Shown: positions 17,376 to 26,037, counted from the first letter of the stretch. The stretch is 64,000 nucleotides of DNA from Roseiarcus sp963805295 (GCA_963805295.1 CAWDTW010000111.1:1-64000); one strand, 5' to 3'. The notes: a model not told the origin generated them from the letters alone. Made by a program: numbers and translations.

Positions 17376-17822
17376 ATGACAAAGCAATCGCAATCGTTCG
17401 TCGATATCGTCAGGCAATTCGGATCCGACCTCGGACTTCCGAAGGTCGATGTCGACAAGCTCGTCGAGACGCACCGCAAGAATTTCGAAGCGTTCACGCA
17501 GACGGCGCTGGTCGCCTCGGATGGGATGAAATCGTTGGCGGCGAAGCAGAAAGAAATGATCGAATCCGCGTTTCGCGAAGCGCTCGATATGGCCCGTAAT
17601 TTCAAGCCGAGCGGCGATCCGCAACAGATCCTCGCCAAGCAGAGCGAAATGGCGCGCAAGGCGTTCGATGCGGCGATCGACCATACAAGGCAAATCGCCG
17701 ACCAGGTCAGCAAGGCGAACGCCGATGCGCTCAAGATCGCCAGCGACAAAATTGTGGAGAGCATCGCGGAGATTCGCGCGAGTTTCGAGCAAGCCGGAGG
17801 CCGAGGCAAGCCGAAGACCTGA
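17376..17822 (+). CDS. Phasin family protein
   Basis: A 148-residue amphipathic helical protein of the phasin type. Phasins coat PHA granules and control their size and number. FVDIVRQFGSDLGLPKVDVDK opens the protein, followed by NFEAFTQTALVASDGMKSLA and a long helix rich in Lys/Glu/Ala (AKQSEMARKAFDAAIDHTRQ). The ATG at 17376 has GGAGGAAG at optimal spacing, so the longer in-frame reading from 17322 is rejected. It follows DUF445 and precedes a DUF6489 gene in the PHA run. Confidence 0.9.
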   Translation: MTKQSQSFVDIVRQFGSDLGLPKVDVDKLVETHRKNFEAFTQTALVASDGMKSLAAKQKEMIESAFREALDMARNFKPSGDPQQILAKQSEMARKAFDAAIDHTRQIADQVSKANADALKIASDKIVESIAEIRASFEQAGGRGKPKT

Positions 17823-17922
17823 ACTTCGGTTCGACGGTAAGCCTGAGGCCAGACCGCATAGGCGGCAAGCGGCGCGGACAGTCCGCGCCGCACGTCGAAA
17901 CCGGCAGGGGAGGCCTGTAGAG

Positions 17923-18177
17923 ATGAAGGTGACGGTCGAGGTCGACTGCACGCCGGCGGAGGCGAGAGAGTTTATTGGTCTTCCTGATCTTCGTCCGACC
18001 CAGACGGCCGTGGCGAAGAAGCTCGAAGAGCAAATGACGGCGAGTCTCGACAAGCTCTCTCCCGACTCGGTGCTGCAAAACTGGTTCATGTTCAATCCGA
18101 AGAATTCGATTCAAGACCTTTTGGCCAATTTCATCGCGCGCGCGGCGCCGCGGACCGAAGGCGACAAGACGGAGTGA
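17923..18177 (+). CDS. DUF6489 family small protein
   Basis: An 84-residue protein, MKVTVEVDCTPAEAREFIGL at the start, ending in an acidic tail. The pattern of beta strand, TPAEAREF-LGLPD and a following helix is that of DUF6489 proteins, which are often found with phasins in alphaproteobacteria; no function is known. The GGGGAGG site eight bases before ATG 17923 supports the start. It lies 100 bp after the phasin and just ahead of etfB. Confidence 0.8.
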   Translation: MKVTVEVDCTPAEAREFIGLPDLRPTQTAVAKKLEEQMTASLDKLSPDSVLQNWFMFNPKNSIQDLLANFIARAAPRTEGDKTE

Positions 18178-18198
18178 TCCCGCTCATGAAGAATTCTC

Positions 18199-18936
18199 GT
18201 GCCCGTGAAACGGGTGGTCGATTACAACATCAAGATCCGGATCAAGGCGGACGGGTCGGGCGTCGAGCTCGCCAACGTCAAGATGTCGATGAATCCGTTC
18301 GACGAAATCGCGGTCGAGGAGGCGCTGCGCCAGAAGGAGGCGGGCAAGGCGACCGAGGTCGTCATCGTCTCGATCGGCCCGGCGCAGGCGAGCGAGACCA
18401 TCCGCAACGCGCTCGCGATGGGCGCGGATCGCGGCGTCCTGGTCAAGACCGACGCGCTCATGGAGCCGCTCGCGGTCGCCAAGCTCTTGAAGGGCGTGGT
18501 CGCCGCCGAGCAACCGGGCCTCGTCATCATGGGCAAGCAGGCGATCGACGACGACTGCAACCAGACCGGGCAGATGCTGGCGGCGCTGACCGGCTGGGGC
18601 CAAGGCACGTTCGCCTCGAAGGTCGTCAGCGGCGACGGCGGCGTCGAAGTCACCCGCGAGGTCGACGGCGGCATGCAGACGGTCGCGCTGAAGCTGCCGG
18701 CGATCGTCACTGCCGATCTGCGCCTCAACGAGCCGCGCTACGCTTCGCTGCCCAACATCATGAAGGCGAAGAAGAAGCCGATCGATGAGAAGACGCCCGC
18801 CGATTACGGCGTCGACGTCGCGCCCCGTCTCAAGGTCATCAAGACCGCGGAGCCGAGCGGCCGCAAGTCGGGGGTGAAAGTCAAGACGGTGGCGGAGCTC
18901 GTCGCCAAGCTGCATGACGAAGCGGGAGTGATCTGA
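18199..18936 (+). CDS. etfB: Electron transfer flavoprotein subunit beta
   Basis: This is the AMP-binding subunit of ETF, which collects electrons from acyl-CoA dehydrogenases. Family hallmarks are VKMSMNPFDEIAVEEALRQK, MGKQAIDDDCNQTGQMLAAL, the ETF-beta signature near LRLNEPRYASLPNIMKAKKK and the recognition loop preceding it. The natural start appears to be ATG 18186 (expected MKILVPVKRVVDYN), but AAGAATTCTC has one extra A near 18192-18193 that shifts the frame. The GTG at 18199 enters the correct frame at codon 5 of the family and is used here. etfA follows two bases after the stop. Confidence 0.93.
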   Translation: MPVKRVVDYNIKIRIKADGSGVELANVKMSMNPFDEIAVEEALRQKEAGKATEVVIVSIGPAQASETIRNALAMGADRGVLVKTDALMEPLAVAKLLKGVVAAEQPGLVIMGKQAIDDDCNQTGQMLAALTGWGQGTFASKVVSGDGGVEVTREVDGGMQTVALKLPAIVTADLRLNEPRYASLPNIMKAKKKPIDEKTPADYGVDVAPRLKVIKTAEPSGRKSGVKVKTVAELVAKLHDEAGVI

Positions 18937-18938
18937 CC

Positions 18939-19883
18939 ATGGCGACCCTTCTTCTGGCCGAAGTCGTGGGCGGCCATCTCAGCGACATGACGGCGCGCGC
19001 GTTGACCGCCGCGCTCGAACTGGGCGCGCCCGTCGACATTCTGGTGGCGGGGCATGACGTCGGCGCGGCCGCCGCGAGCGCCGCCGAGCTCGCCGGCGTC
19101 GCAAGAGTGCGCATCGCCGACGACGCGATCTACGCCCATGGGCTCGCCGAGCCGCTGGCGGCGCTGATCGTCTCGCTCGCTCCCGGCTACGACGCGATCG
19201 TCGCGCCCTCGACCGCGGCGGCCAAGAACGTCGCCCCGCGGGTCGCGGCCCTCCTCGACGTGATGCAGGTCTCCGACATCACCAAGGTTCTGGGCCCCAA
19301 GACCTTCGAACGGCCGATCTACGCCGGCAACGCCATCCAGACGGTCGAATCGACCGATGCGAAGATCGTGGTCACCGTGCGCACCGCGTCCTTCGCCGCG
19401 ACCGGCCGAGGCGGCTCGGCGCCGATCGAGCCGGTCGCCGCCGCCGCCGACCCGGGCGTCTCCTCCTTCGTCGTCGAGGCGCTCGCCAAGTCCGACCGGC
19501 CGGAGCTGACCTCGGCCAAGATCATCATCTCGGGCGGCCGGGCGATGCAGAAGGCGGAAAACTTCAAGACCTACATCGAGCCGGTGGCCGACAAGCTCGG
19601 CGCGGCGATGGGCGCCTCGCGCGCCGCGGTCGACGCCGGGTACGCCCCGAACGACTGGATGGTCGGCCAGAGCGGCAAGGTGGTGGCGCCGGAGCTCTAT
19701 ATCGCGGTCGGCATTTCCGGCGCGATCCAGCATCTGGCCGGCATGAAGGATTCGAAGGTCATCATCGCCATCAACAAGGACGAGGAGGCCCCGATCTTCC
19801 AGGTCGCCGACTACGGCCTGGTGGCGGACCTCTATCAGGCTCTGCCGGAGCTGACGGCGGAGCTCGCCAAGATCGGACGGTAG
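18939..19883 (+). CDS. etfA: Electron transfer flavoprotein subunit alpha
   Basis: A complete 314-residue ETF alpha subunit, which carries the FAD that shuttles electrons to ETF-QO. The N-terminal domain starts MATLLLAEVVGGHLSDMTAR. The C-terminal FAD domain has the signature IAVGISGAIQHLAGMKDSK and AINKDEEAPIFQVADYGLV. The frame is intact, and it sits directly behind etfB in the conserved order. With the ACAD at 19986 and ETF-QO at 7639 it forms the whole electron route of fatty-acid oxidation within one locus. Confidence 0.97.
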   Translation: MATLLLAEVVGGHLSDMTARALTAALELGAPVDILVAGHDVGAAAASAAELAGVARVRIADDAIYAHGLAEPLAALIVSLAPGYDAIVAPSTAAAKNVAPRVAALLDVMQVSDITKVLGPKTFERPIYAGNAIQTVESTDAKIVVTVRTASFAATGRGGSAPIEPVAAAADPGVSSFVVEALAKSDRPELTSAKIIISGGRAMQKAENFKTYIEPVADKLGAAMGASRAAVDAGYAPNDWMVGQSGKVVAPELYIAVGISGAIQHLAGMKDSKVIIAINKDEEAPIFQVADYGLVADLYQALPELTAELAKIGR

Positions 19884-19985
19884 CGCGCCCCGGCCGCGGA
19901 GCAAGCGCAATGAAGAACGATGCTTCGCTTTCTGAATGCGCGCTCCGCGAACGCTTCTGTTTTATGCTCACTGGAGGATAATTTC

Positions 19986-21777
19986 ATGCCCAGCTACAAA
20001 GCGCCCGTCGCCGACACGATGTTCCTTCTCACCGATGTTTTCGCCTACCAGCGCTATGAAAACCTGCCGCGCTTCGCCGACGCCCAGATCGACGTCGTCG
20101 AGGCGGTCCTGAGCGAGGGCGGCAAGCTCGCCGAGGAAGTGCTGCAACCGCTCAACCTGTCAGGCGACCTCGAGGGCTGCAAGCGGCTGCCCGATGGCTC
20201 GATCGTCACCCCCAAGGGCTTCAAGGAGGCCTACGCGTCCTACGTCGAAGGCGGTTGGGTTGGGATCGCCGGCTCGCCGGCCTACGGCGGGCAAGGGCTT
20301 CCGCACTTTCTCAGCGTGGCGCTCGACGAATATGCGCTTGCGGCGAACCTCGCGTTCACCATGTATCCCGGCTTGACCAAAGGCGCGACGGACGCGTTGC
20401 TCGCCCACGGCGACGAGGCGTTGAAGAGCCGCTTTCTCCCGAAAATGACGACGGGCGAATGGACCGCCACGATGGACCTGACGGAGCCGCATTGCGGCAG
20501 CGATCTCGGGCTCATCAAGACGCGCGCTTTGCGACAGGACGACGGCTCGTTCGCGATCTCGGGCCAGAAAATCTTCATCTCCGCGGGAGAGCACGATCTG
20601 GCCGAGAACATCATTCATCTCGCGCTCGCGCGCATCGAGGGCGCTCCAGCCGGCGTGAAGGGCATTTCGCTCTTCCTCGTGCCGAAGGTGCTGGTCAACG
20701 ACGACGGATCGCTCGCCGAGCGAAATAAAGTGTCGTGCGGGTCGATCGAACACAAGATGGGCATCCACGCCAATTCGACGTGCGTGATGAACTACGACGG
20801 CGCGAAGGGCTGGCTCGTCGGCGAGGAAAATCGCGGAACTCAATGCGATGTTCGTGATGATGAACAGCGCACGCCTCGAAGTCGCCGTGCAAGGCCTCGC
20901 GCAATCCGAGGTCGCCTATCAGAACGCGGCCGCCTACGCCAAGGAGCGCCTGCAAGGCCGCTCATTGAGCGGCGTCAAGGAACCCGGCAAGCCGGCCGAT
21001 CCCATCCTGGTGCATCCCGACGTCCGGCGCATGCTGCTGGAAATCCGCGCCTTCAACGAGGCCGCGCGCGCTTTGACGATCTGGGCTGCGCTCTCGCTCG
21101 ACGAGGCGCACGAATCTCCGGACGCCGGCGCCCGTGAGGCCGCGGACGATCGTCTTGGCCTTCTCACTCCCGTCTTGAAGGGCGTGTTCACCGATGTGGG
21201 CTTCGCCAACGCCGTCAAAGCCCAGCAGGTCCTCGGCGGCTACGGTTACGTCTCGGAATGGGGAATGGAGCAATTCGTGCGCGATGCGCGCATCACCATG
21301 ATTTACGAAGGCGCCAACGGCATTCAGGCGCTGGATCTCGTCGGCCGCAAGCTCCCCAGGGACGGGGGACGCGCGGTGACGGCTTTCCTTGCCGAAATCT
21401 CCGACTTCCTCGCCCAGAATGAGGGCGATTCCGGGCTGGCTCCGTATCTCGCTCCGTTGATGACGGCGCTCGATCAATTGCGGCAGGCGACCATGTGGCT
21501 GGCTGAGAACGCGAAGCTGAACCCCGACAATGTCGGCGCCGCGTCGACCGACTATATGCACCTTTTCGGCCTGACTGCGCTCGGGTTCATGTGGTCGCGC
21601 ATGGCGAAGGCCGTGCTCGCGCGACAGGCGGCGGGCGCCAGCACCCGGGAGCTCGACGCGAAGCTCACACTCGCGAAGTTCTTCAACGAACGAATGCTCC
21701 CTCAAGCGGGCGCACACTTGGCCAATCTGACCAGCGGCGCGGACACATTGATGGCGTTGCCGAGAGAGATGTTTTGA
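19986..21777 (+). pseudogene. Acyl-CoA dehydrogenase (FadE12/AidB-like, C-terminal extension), one frameshift
   Basis: This ~597-codon FAD enzyme would oxidise acyl-CoA to trans-2-enoyl-CoA. The FAD/substrate region is MDLTEPHCGSDLGLIKTRA, the catalytic-base region is YEGANGIQALDLVGRKL, and a C-terminal extension runs from AFLAEISDFLAQN. The long form with acetyltransferase-like tail matches the DUF5594-type ACADs. Around 20837 GGAACTC has one extra A: the frame of GWLVGEENRG continues as LNAMFVMMNSARLEVAVQGL in the next frame. The start ATG 19986 has GGAGGA. It follows etfA by about 100 bp on the same strand. Confidence 0.9.
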
Positions 21778-21780
21778 CGG

Positions 21781-21834
21781 GCGCTCGGCGGATGAGACGC
21801 GGCGAGCGCGGAGGCGGCCAAATCCGCCGAGCGC
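21781..21834 (+). terminator. 12-bp inverted repeat after the acyl-CoA dehydrogenase gene
   Basis: GCGCTCGGCGGA (21781-21792) pairs perfectly with TCCGCCGAGCGC (21823-21834) across a 30-nt loop, starting 3 bp after the stop codon. A terminator or mRNA-stabilising hairpin for the PHA/ETF/ACAD run is likely; there is no T tract. Confidence 0.5.
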
Positions 21835-21868
21835 ACCGGGTCGCGCGGGGGCGAGAATCGGCCATGGC

Positions 21869-22012
21869 CCCTCGAGGGGGAAAGGCGTGGGCTCGACCGG
21901 CATGGCCGGACCGACAGGCGCGCCAGCGATTGGGGGGCAAGCACGGCGTTGCGCGCCAAGGTTCCCACGCGGGCGAGCGCGCCGCTCCAAATTCCGAATT
22001 TGGTTTTTTTTG
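21869..22012. repeat. 144-bp direct repeat, copy A
   Basis: This 144-bp sequence, from CCCTCGAGGGGG to the T8 tract and a final G, recurs without mismatch at 22901-23044. Copy A sits between the acyl-CoA dehydrogenase hairpin and the left end of the IS1595 remnant. It ends in a terminator-like hairpin (CCAAATT-CCG-AATTTGG plus T8, 21987-22011). Confidence 0.9.
21987..22011 (+). terminator. Intrinsic terminator-like hairpin in repeat copy A
   Basis: CCAAATT-CCG-AATTTGG (7-bp stem, 3-nt loop) is followed by eight T residues, a good Rho-independent terminator shape although the stem is AT-rich. An identical structure is at 23019-23043. Confidence 0.55.
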
Positions 22013-22900
22013 GCTCAATTAGCGTTAGATCGGCACGCTATTTATGCTACGATTTTAGGATTGACGGGGTTGCGATGGATCAGGGGATGTTTCGAGCGTG
22101 GCTGGCGGAGATCGACGGTCTGACGGCGAAGCAGCGCCAGGAGCTCGAGGCGGTGCTGCGGCGGCAGCCAGAGCGGCGGTGGCGGCGGCGATCGAGGAGC
22201 GCTGGGCGAGGCGCGGCGCTGTCCGCACTGCGGCGGTGCGTCGGTGGGCGGGGCCAAGCCGACGGCCTGCGCCGTTTCGCTGCAAGGATTGCCGCAGAAG
22301 CTCAACGCGCTGACGGAAGCCGCTGGCCCGATTGCGCAAGAAGGAACGCTGGCTTGATTTTGGTCAGTCGTTGAGCGAGGGCGAGACGGTGGCCGCCCTG
22401 TGAGCGGTGCGGGGTGGCTGTGAGCACGGCGTTCGCTGGCGACATCGCTTTCTGCGCGCCGCCAAGAACCCCACGCGCCTGTTGAGCGGCATCGTCGAAG
22501 TCGATGAAACCTATATATTATCAAGCGTAAGGGCGAGCGTCGCCTCGGCGCAAGGCTCGCAGGCGGGGCGGAAAGGCAGCCAAGCGCGGCCTTTCGGACG
22601 AACAGACGCCGATCCTGGTGGCGCCGACCGGAGCGGCGCCACCGTGGCGCGTCCTCTCGGCCGTGACCGCCCAGACCATCAAGCCGGTGCTGGCGACCGC
22701 TCTGGGTAAGGACGCCTTGCTCGTCACCGACGGCAATAACGTCTACCCGCCTTGCGCCGCCGCTCTCGGCGTCAGCCATGAAGCGCTCAACCAGTCGAAA
22801 GGCGAACGTGTCCGCGGCGAATTACACATCCAGACCGTCAACAGTCGCCACGAGAGCCTCAAAACCTTCCTGCGCCCCCATCGCGGCATCGCCACATGGT
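22013..22900 (+). mobile_element. IS1595-family element remnant
   Basis: The segment between the two 144-bp repeats starts with GGCTCAATTAGCG, probably the left terminus, and holds most of an IS1595-type transposase gene. It breaks off at RPHRGIAT, where family members continue toward the C-terminus, and meets repeat copy B. The right terminus was not found. Confidence 0.7.
22075..22900 (+). pseudogene. IS1595-family transposase, frameshifted and truncated
   Basis: The start MDQGMFRAWLAEIDGLTAKQ at 22075 is followed, across several frame changes, by a zinc-ribbon-like stretch (CPHCGG-type, then RRFRCKDCRR), VAVSTAFAWRHRFLRAAK, the first DDE Asp region SGIVEVDETY, PILVAPTGAAPPWRVLSAVT, the second Asp in LLVTDGNNVYP and RGELHIQTVNSRHESLK. 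The third catalytic acidic residue and the C-terminal end are partly lost at the junction at 22900. The frame changes occur near 22170-22220, 22330-22400 and 22510-22560. Confidence 0.8.
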
Positions 22901-23044
22901 CCCTCGAGGGGGAAAGGCGTGGGCTCGACCGGCATGGCCGGACCGACAGGCGCGCCAGCGATTGGGGGGCAAGCACGGCGTTGCGCGCCAAGGTTCCCAC
23001 GCGGGCGAGCGCGCCGCTCCAAATTCCGAATTTGGTTTTTTTTG
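22901..23044. repeat. 144-bp direct repeat, copy B
   Basis: Identical to 21869-22012, in the same orientation, 1032 bp away. The match extends four bases further left with one mismatch (ATGG-C versus ATGG-T). It interrupts the IS1595 transposase gene at its 5' side and ends 71 bp before the mgtC-like start. Confidence 0.9.
23019..23043 (+). terminator. Intrinsic terminator-like hairpin in repeat copy B
   Basis: Same structure as in copy A: CCAAATT-CCG-AATTTGG followed by T8. Confidence 0.55.
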
Positions 23045-23115
23045 ATACGGCTTTATTGGCCACAACGGGCTGTCGTTCGTAACGATGCAGCATTTGATCT
23101 ATCGGGGCGGCCGCC

Positions 23116-23324
23116 ATGGCGATGTCTGTCCTGGATGCCGGGCTGAACCTTCTTTCCGCCGTCGGCCTGGGGACCGCGATCGGCCTCGAGCGGCAATGGC
23201 GTCAACCTCGCGCGGGATTGCGCTCCAATTCGCTTGTCGCGTTGGGGGCGGCCACGTTCATCCTATTCTCCCGCCTCACTTCTCATGACGACGACGGCTC
23301 GCGGGTCGGCGCCCAGATCATCCT
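23116..23324 (+). pseudogene. MgtC/SapB-type membrane protein, 5' fragment
   Basis: About 70 codons remain: MAMSVLDAGLNLLSAVGLGT, AIGLERQWRQPRAGLRSNSL and VALGAATFILFSRLTSHDDD, ending RVGAQII. This is the conserved first third of MgtC-family proteins (transmembrane segments 1-2 with the ERQ motif). At about 23325 the sequence switches to the tail of an oppositely oriented adaptor-gene fragment, so the rest of the protein is lost. Confidence 0.75.
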
Positions 23325-23790
23325 GCTGGACCACGTAGGCCTGGTCGGCCGCCTGCTGTTGCGCGATCGAGTTTTCCGTCTCCAGCTTTTGATATCGGGC
23401 GAGATCGGTCTTGGCCTCGGCGAGCAGCGCCTGGTCGTGCGCGAGCTGCGCCTGAGCCTGGTCCAGCGCCGCCTGATACGGGCGAGGATCGATGAGAAAC
23501 AACGGATCGCCCTTTTTCACGCTCTGTCCCTGGGTGAAAAAGGCCTGCATGATCTGACCGTTCACCCGCGACTGGACGGAAACGGTCTCGATCGGCTGAA
23601 CCGTGCCGAGCGCCTGGACGAGGATGGGAACGTCCTTGCGGACGACTTCGGCCACGTCGACCGGGACGGCGGCGGCGACCCGCGGCGCTTCGGCGACGCC
23701 AGCCGACCGATGCCATGCGTAGTCCGCCGCCACGACGGCGGCGAGAGCGACAATGGCTAAAACAAGCGCCGACCGTAGTCGAACGCGCAT
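23325..23790 (-). pseudogene. RND efflux periplasmic adaptor (MdtA-like), 5' fragment
   Basis: The first ~155 codons of a membrane-fusion protein remain. A signal/anchor segment (ALVLAIVALAAVVAADYAW) is followed by VDVAEVVRKDVPILVQALGT, the biotinyl-lipoyl half motif RVNGQIMQAFFTQGQSVKKG and a coiled-coil start (AALDQAQAQLAHDQALLAEA). It ends QAYVVQQD at the junction with the mgtC fragment. The start ATG at 23790 has GAGGAGGGA. No transporter partner gene is present in the window. Confidence 0.8.
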
Positions 23791-23883
23791 CTCCCTCCTC
23801 GCTTTTCAGGGCCCGATGGCGACCGGCGGAGCGCCGCGAACGCCGCGCCCTACTGCGCGGCGCGCTGTTGCATAACGCAGCGA

Positions 23884-23908
23884 GGCCCGCGCAGGTTTCG
23901 CGCGGGCC
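23884..23908 (-). terminator. GC-rich hairpin downstream of the Do protease gene
   Basis: GGCCCGCGC-AGGTTTC-GCGCGGGCC is a perfect 9-bp stem with a 7-nt loop, 34 bp after the protease stop codon on the minus strand. It has no T tract. Confidence 0.5.
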
Positions 23909-23941
23909 CCACGTCCCGTCGTCTCGGCAGCGCCGTCGCGT

Positions 23942-25429
23942 TCACGAATGCGCGAACGCGAAGGCGACGAAGAGGTCGCCCTTGGCGGTCCGAACCCGCA
24001 TCAGGACAGCCTTCTTGCCCTCCTGCTGGGCGTTGGCGACGTCGGACTTCACCTCTTCAGGCGTCGAGACGGGCTTGCCGCCGACGTCGAGGATGATGTC
24101 GCCGGTCTGAAGTCCCTTCTGCGCGCCTTCGCCGGCGGGATCGATCCCGACGATCGCGACGCCCCGCTGGCCGGCGCCTTCGACCTGGCTTGCGGGAGCG
24201 AGTTGCAGGCCGAGCGCGGGCGTCGGCTTGGCCGGGTTCGTCTCCGCGTTCGCCGTCTTTTCGGATTTCTGCTGGGCGAGCGTCACATCGACCGTCTTCT
24301 CCGCGCCGTCGCGCAAGTAGGAAAGCTGGATCTTGTCGCCGGGCTTCATCAGTCCGATTTGCCGGGTCAGGTCGCCGGCGTCCTTGATCTCTTGGCCGTT
24401 CACCTTGGTGATGACGTCGCCCTCCTTCAGGCCTGCGTCCGCGGCGGGGGTTCCCGGCACCGTCTTGTCGATGATCGCGCCGGTCGCGCTCTTCAGGCCC
24501 AGGCTCTCGGCGATGTCCGCGCTGACCGGCTGAACCTCAACCCCGAGATAGCCGCGCTCGACGACGCCGCCGTGCTCGAGGGCGGTGACGACCCGTTCGA
24601 CCGTGTCTGAAGGGATAGCGAAGCCGATGCCGATGCTGCCGCCGGAGGGCGAGTAGATCGCCGTGTTCACGCCGACGACCTGGCCTTCCTCGTTGAAAGC
24701 GGGTCCGCCGGAATTGCCCTTGTTGATCGGCGCGTCGATCTGCAGGAACCGGTCATACGGACCGTCGCCGATGTCGCGGCCTTTGGCCGAAACGATCCCG
24801 GCCGTCACCGTGCCGCCGAGCCCGAAGGGGTTGCCGATCGCGACGACCCAGTCGCCGATCTTCGGCGGGTCCTTGGCGAACGTCACATAGGGATAATCGC
24901 CCGGCTCGTCGACCTTCAGCAGCGCGAGATCGGTCTTCGGGTCGGTTCCGACCACCTTGGCGTCGAGAACCTTGCCGTTGTCCATCGTGACGGTGACGGA
25001 CTTCGAATCCTGCGCAACGTGATAGTTGGTCACGATGTAGCCGTCGGACGAAATGAAGAATCCGGAGCCTTCGCCCAATATCACGGACTGCGGATTCGCC
25101 GGGACGCCGTTCTGTTGGCCGAATTGCCTGAAGAATTGCTGGATTTCCGGCGGCAGATTTTCAAGCTGGCCGGTCCAGTTGCTGTTGTGATGGACGATCT
25201 TGACCCTGACCGAGACGACCGCCGGTTTGACGCGCGCGATCAGCGGCGCGAACGAGGGCATGGACTGCCCCTGCAGGTCGGAGGTCACGACGGCCGCCGC
25301 CCGAGCGGGGTGAGGCGCCGTCAGCGCGCCTTCGCCGATCGCGCCCGCGACAGCGAGCGAAAGAACGGCGGCTGAGGCGAGAATGCGGTTTCGGAGCCGC
25401 GAGAGCTGAACGGAATGAAGATGGGACAT
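23942..25429 (-). CDS. Do/HtrA-family periplasmic serine protease
   Basis: A 495-residue periplasmic protease/chaperone. A signal peptide (about residues 10-45, ending PARAAA) is followed by the trypsin-like domain with His137 (TNYHV), Asp167 (KTDLALLK) and Ser240 (GNSGGPAF), then two PDZ domains (about 275-370, with GYLGVEVQPV; and 400-490, with GLQTGDIILDVGGKPV). The length is normal for DegP/MucD-type enzymes. ATG 25429 is chosen because the signal peptide starts soon after it; an upstream extension to 25531 adds only non-conserved residues. The frame is intact. It acts on misfolded envelope proteins. Confidence 0.95.
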   Translation of the reverse strand: MSHLHSVQLSRLRNRILASAAVLSLAVAGAIGEGALTAPHPARAAAVVTSDLQGQSMPSFAPLIARVKPAVVSVRVKIVHHNSNWTGQLENLPPEIQQFFRQFGQQNGVPANPQSVILGEGSGFFISSDGYIVTNYHVAQDSKSVTVTMDNGKVLDAKVVGTDPKTDLALLKVDEPGDYPYVTFAKDPPKIGDWVVAIGNPFGLGGTVTAGIVSAKGRDIGDGPYDRFLQIDAPINKGNSGGPAFNEEGQVVGVNTAIYSPSGGSIGIGFAIPSDTVERVVTALEHGGVVERGYLGVEVQPVSADIAESLGLKSATGAIIDKTVPGTPAADAGLKEGDVITKVNGQEIKDAGDLTRQIGLMKPGDKIQLSYLRDGAEKTVDVTLAQQKSEKTANAETNPAKPTPALGLQLAPASQVEGAGQRGVAIVGIDPAGEGAQKGLQTGDIILDVGGKPVSTPEEVKSDVANAQQEGKKAVLMRVRTAKGDLFVAFAFAHS

Positions 25430-26037
25430 GACGATTCCAGTCCTGTTGGTGTCTACGTGTGGCCGCGCAATGGCGCGGCCGATCGCACTAACAATGCGCC
25501 AGTCCGCCTGTCGGCGCTTTGGCCGGTCCATTAAAATTTCTCAACGAATTGACAGTGTTCGCCCGCCATCCCGCCGCCGGCGGGTCGAGCCCGGGGCCCT
25601 CCCTGCGCGGCGATGAGATCCTCTCTTTTCGGGAGCCGCCTCCGGATTTATGGGTTCCTTACGCCGATCTCACGCAATCGGTATGGAACGCTTATGCGTT
25701 CGAGGCCAAATGTCGCCCGGCAGGGACGATTTGGAGGTTGATCCATGCATGTTTCCCCCCCGACGCGATGAGCCGAGGCCAGCTCCGGAGACGCCCACAC
25801 GATTTTTCGGACTTTGCCGCTTCGAGCGACCACGAACCGCCCGCGCCTGTGGAAATATTCACCCGTCTCGCTGTGCTGCTGGCAGTTGCGCTCGGCTTCG
25901 GACTGGCCGCGCAGCTCTTGGTCGGCATGCCCCATTGATGGGCTCTCCCGCCAGGCTCGAAGAGTCCTTGGCGACGGCGACAGGCGACTCCCCCAAGCGG
26001 GCGCGTCCGGCCTCCGCGTCGAAACGAGGAGAATTCC
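25430..26037. other. Upstream region of the Do protease, mostly gene-free
   Basis: This region should contain the protease promoter (reading left) and the promoter of the 26038 gene (reading right). The only frame worth noting is the small membrane-protein-like ORF at 25768-25938. Nothing else was recognised. Confidence 0.4.
25768..25938 (+). CDS. Possible small single-pass membrane protein
   Basis: The 56-codon frame MSRGQLRRRPHDFSDFAASS continues with a proline-containing linker and one hydrophobic segment, LAVLLAVALGFGLAAQLLVG (about residues 33-52). It ends 100 bp before the next gene. No Shine-Dalgarno sequence is obvious and no family was recognised, but the charge and hydrophobic layout is that of a small inner-membrane protein. 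Confidence 0.35.
   Translation: MSRGQLRRRPHDFSDFAASSDHEPPAPVEIFTRLAVLLAVALGFGLAAQLLVGMPH

Noticed and set aside
21989..22001. Shared AAATTCCGAAT between the 144-bp repeat and the ISAzo13 end
   Set aside because: Only about 11 bases match and the surroundings differ, so it is probably coincidence rather than a common IS end.
22040..22900. Treating the IS1595 remnant as a mobile element with a 144-bp target-site duplication
   Set aside because: Target duplications of this family are short; a 144-bp perfect repeat must have another origin.
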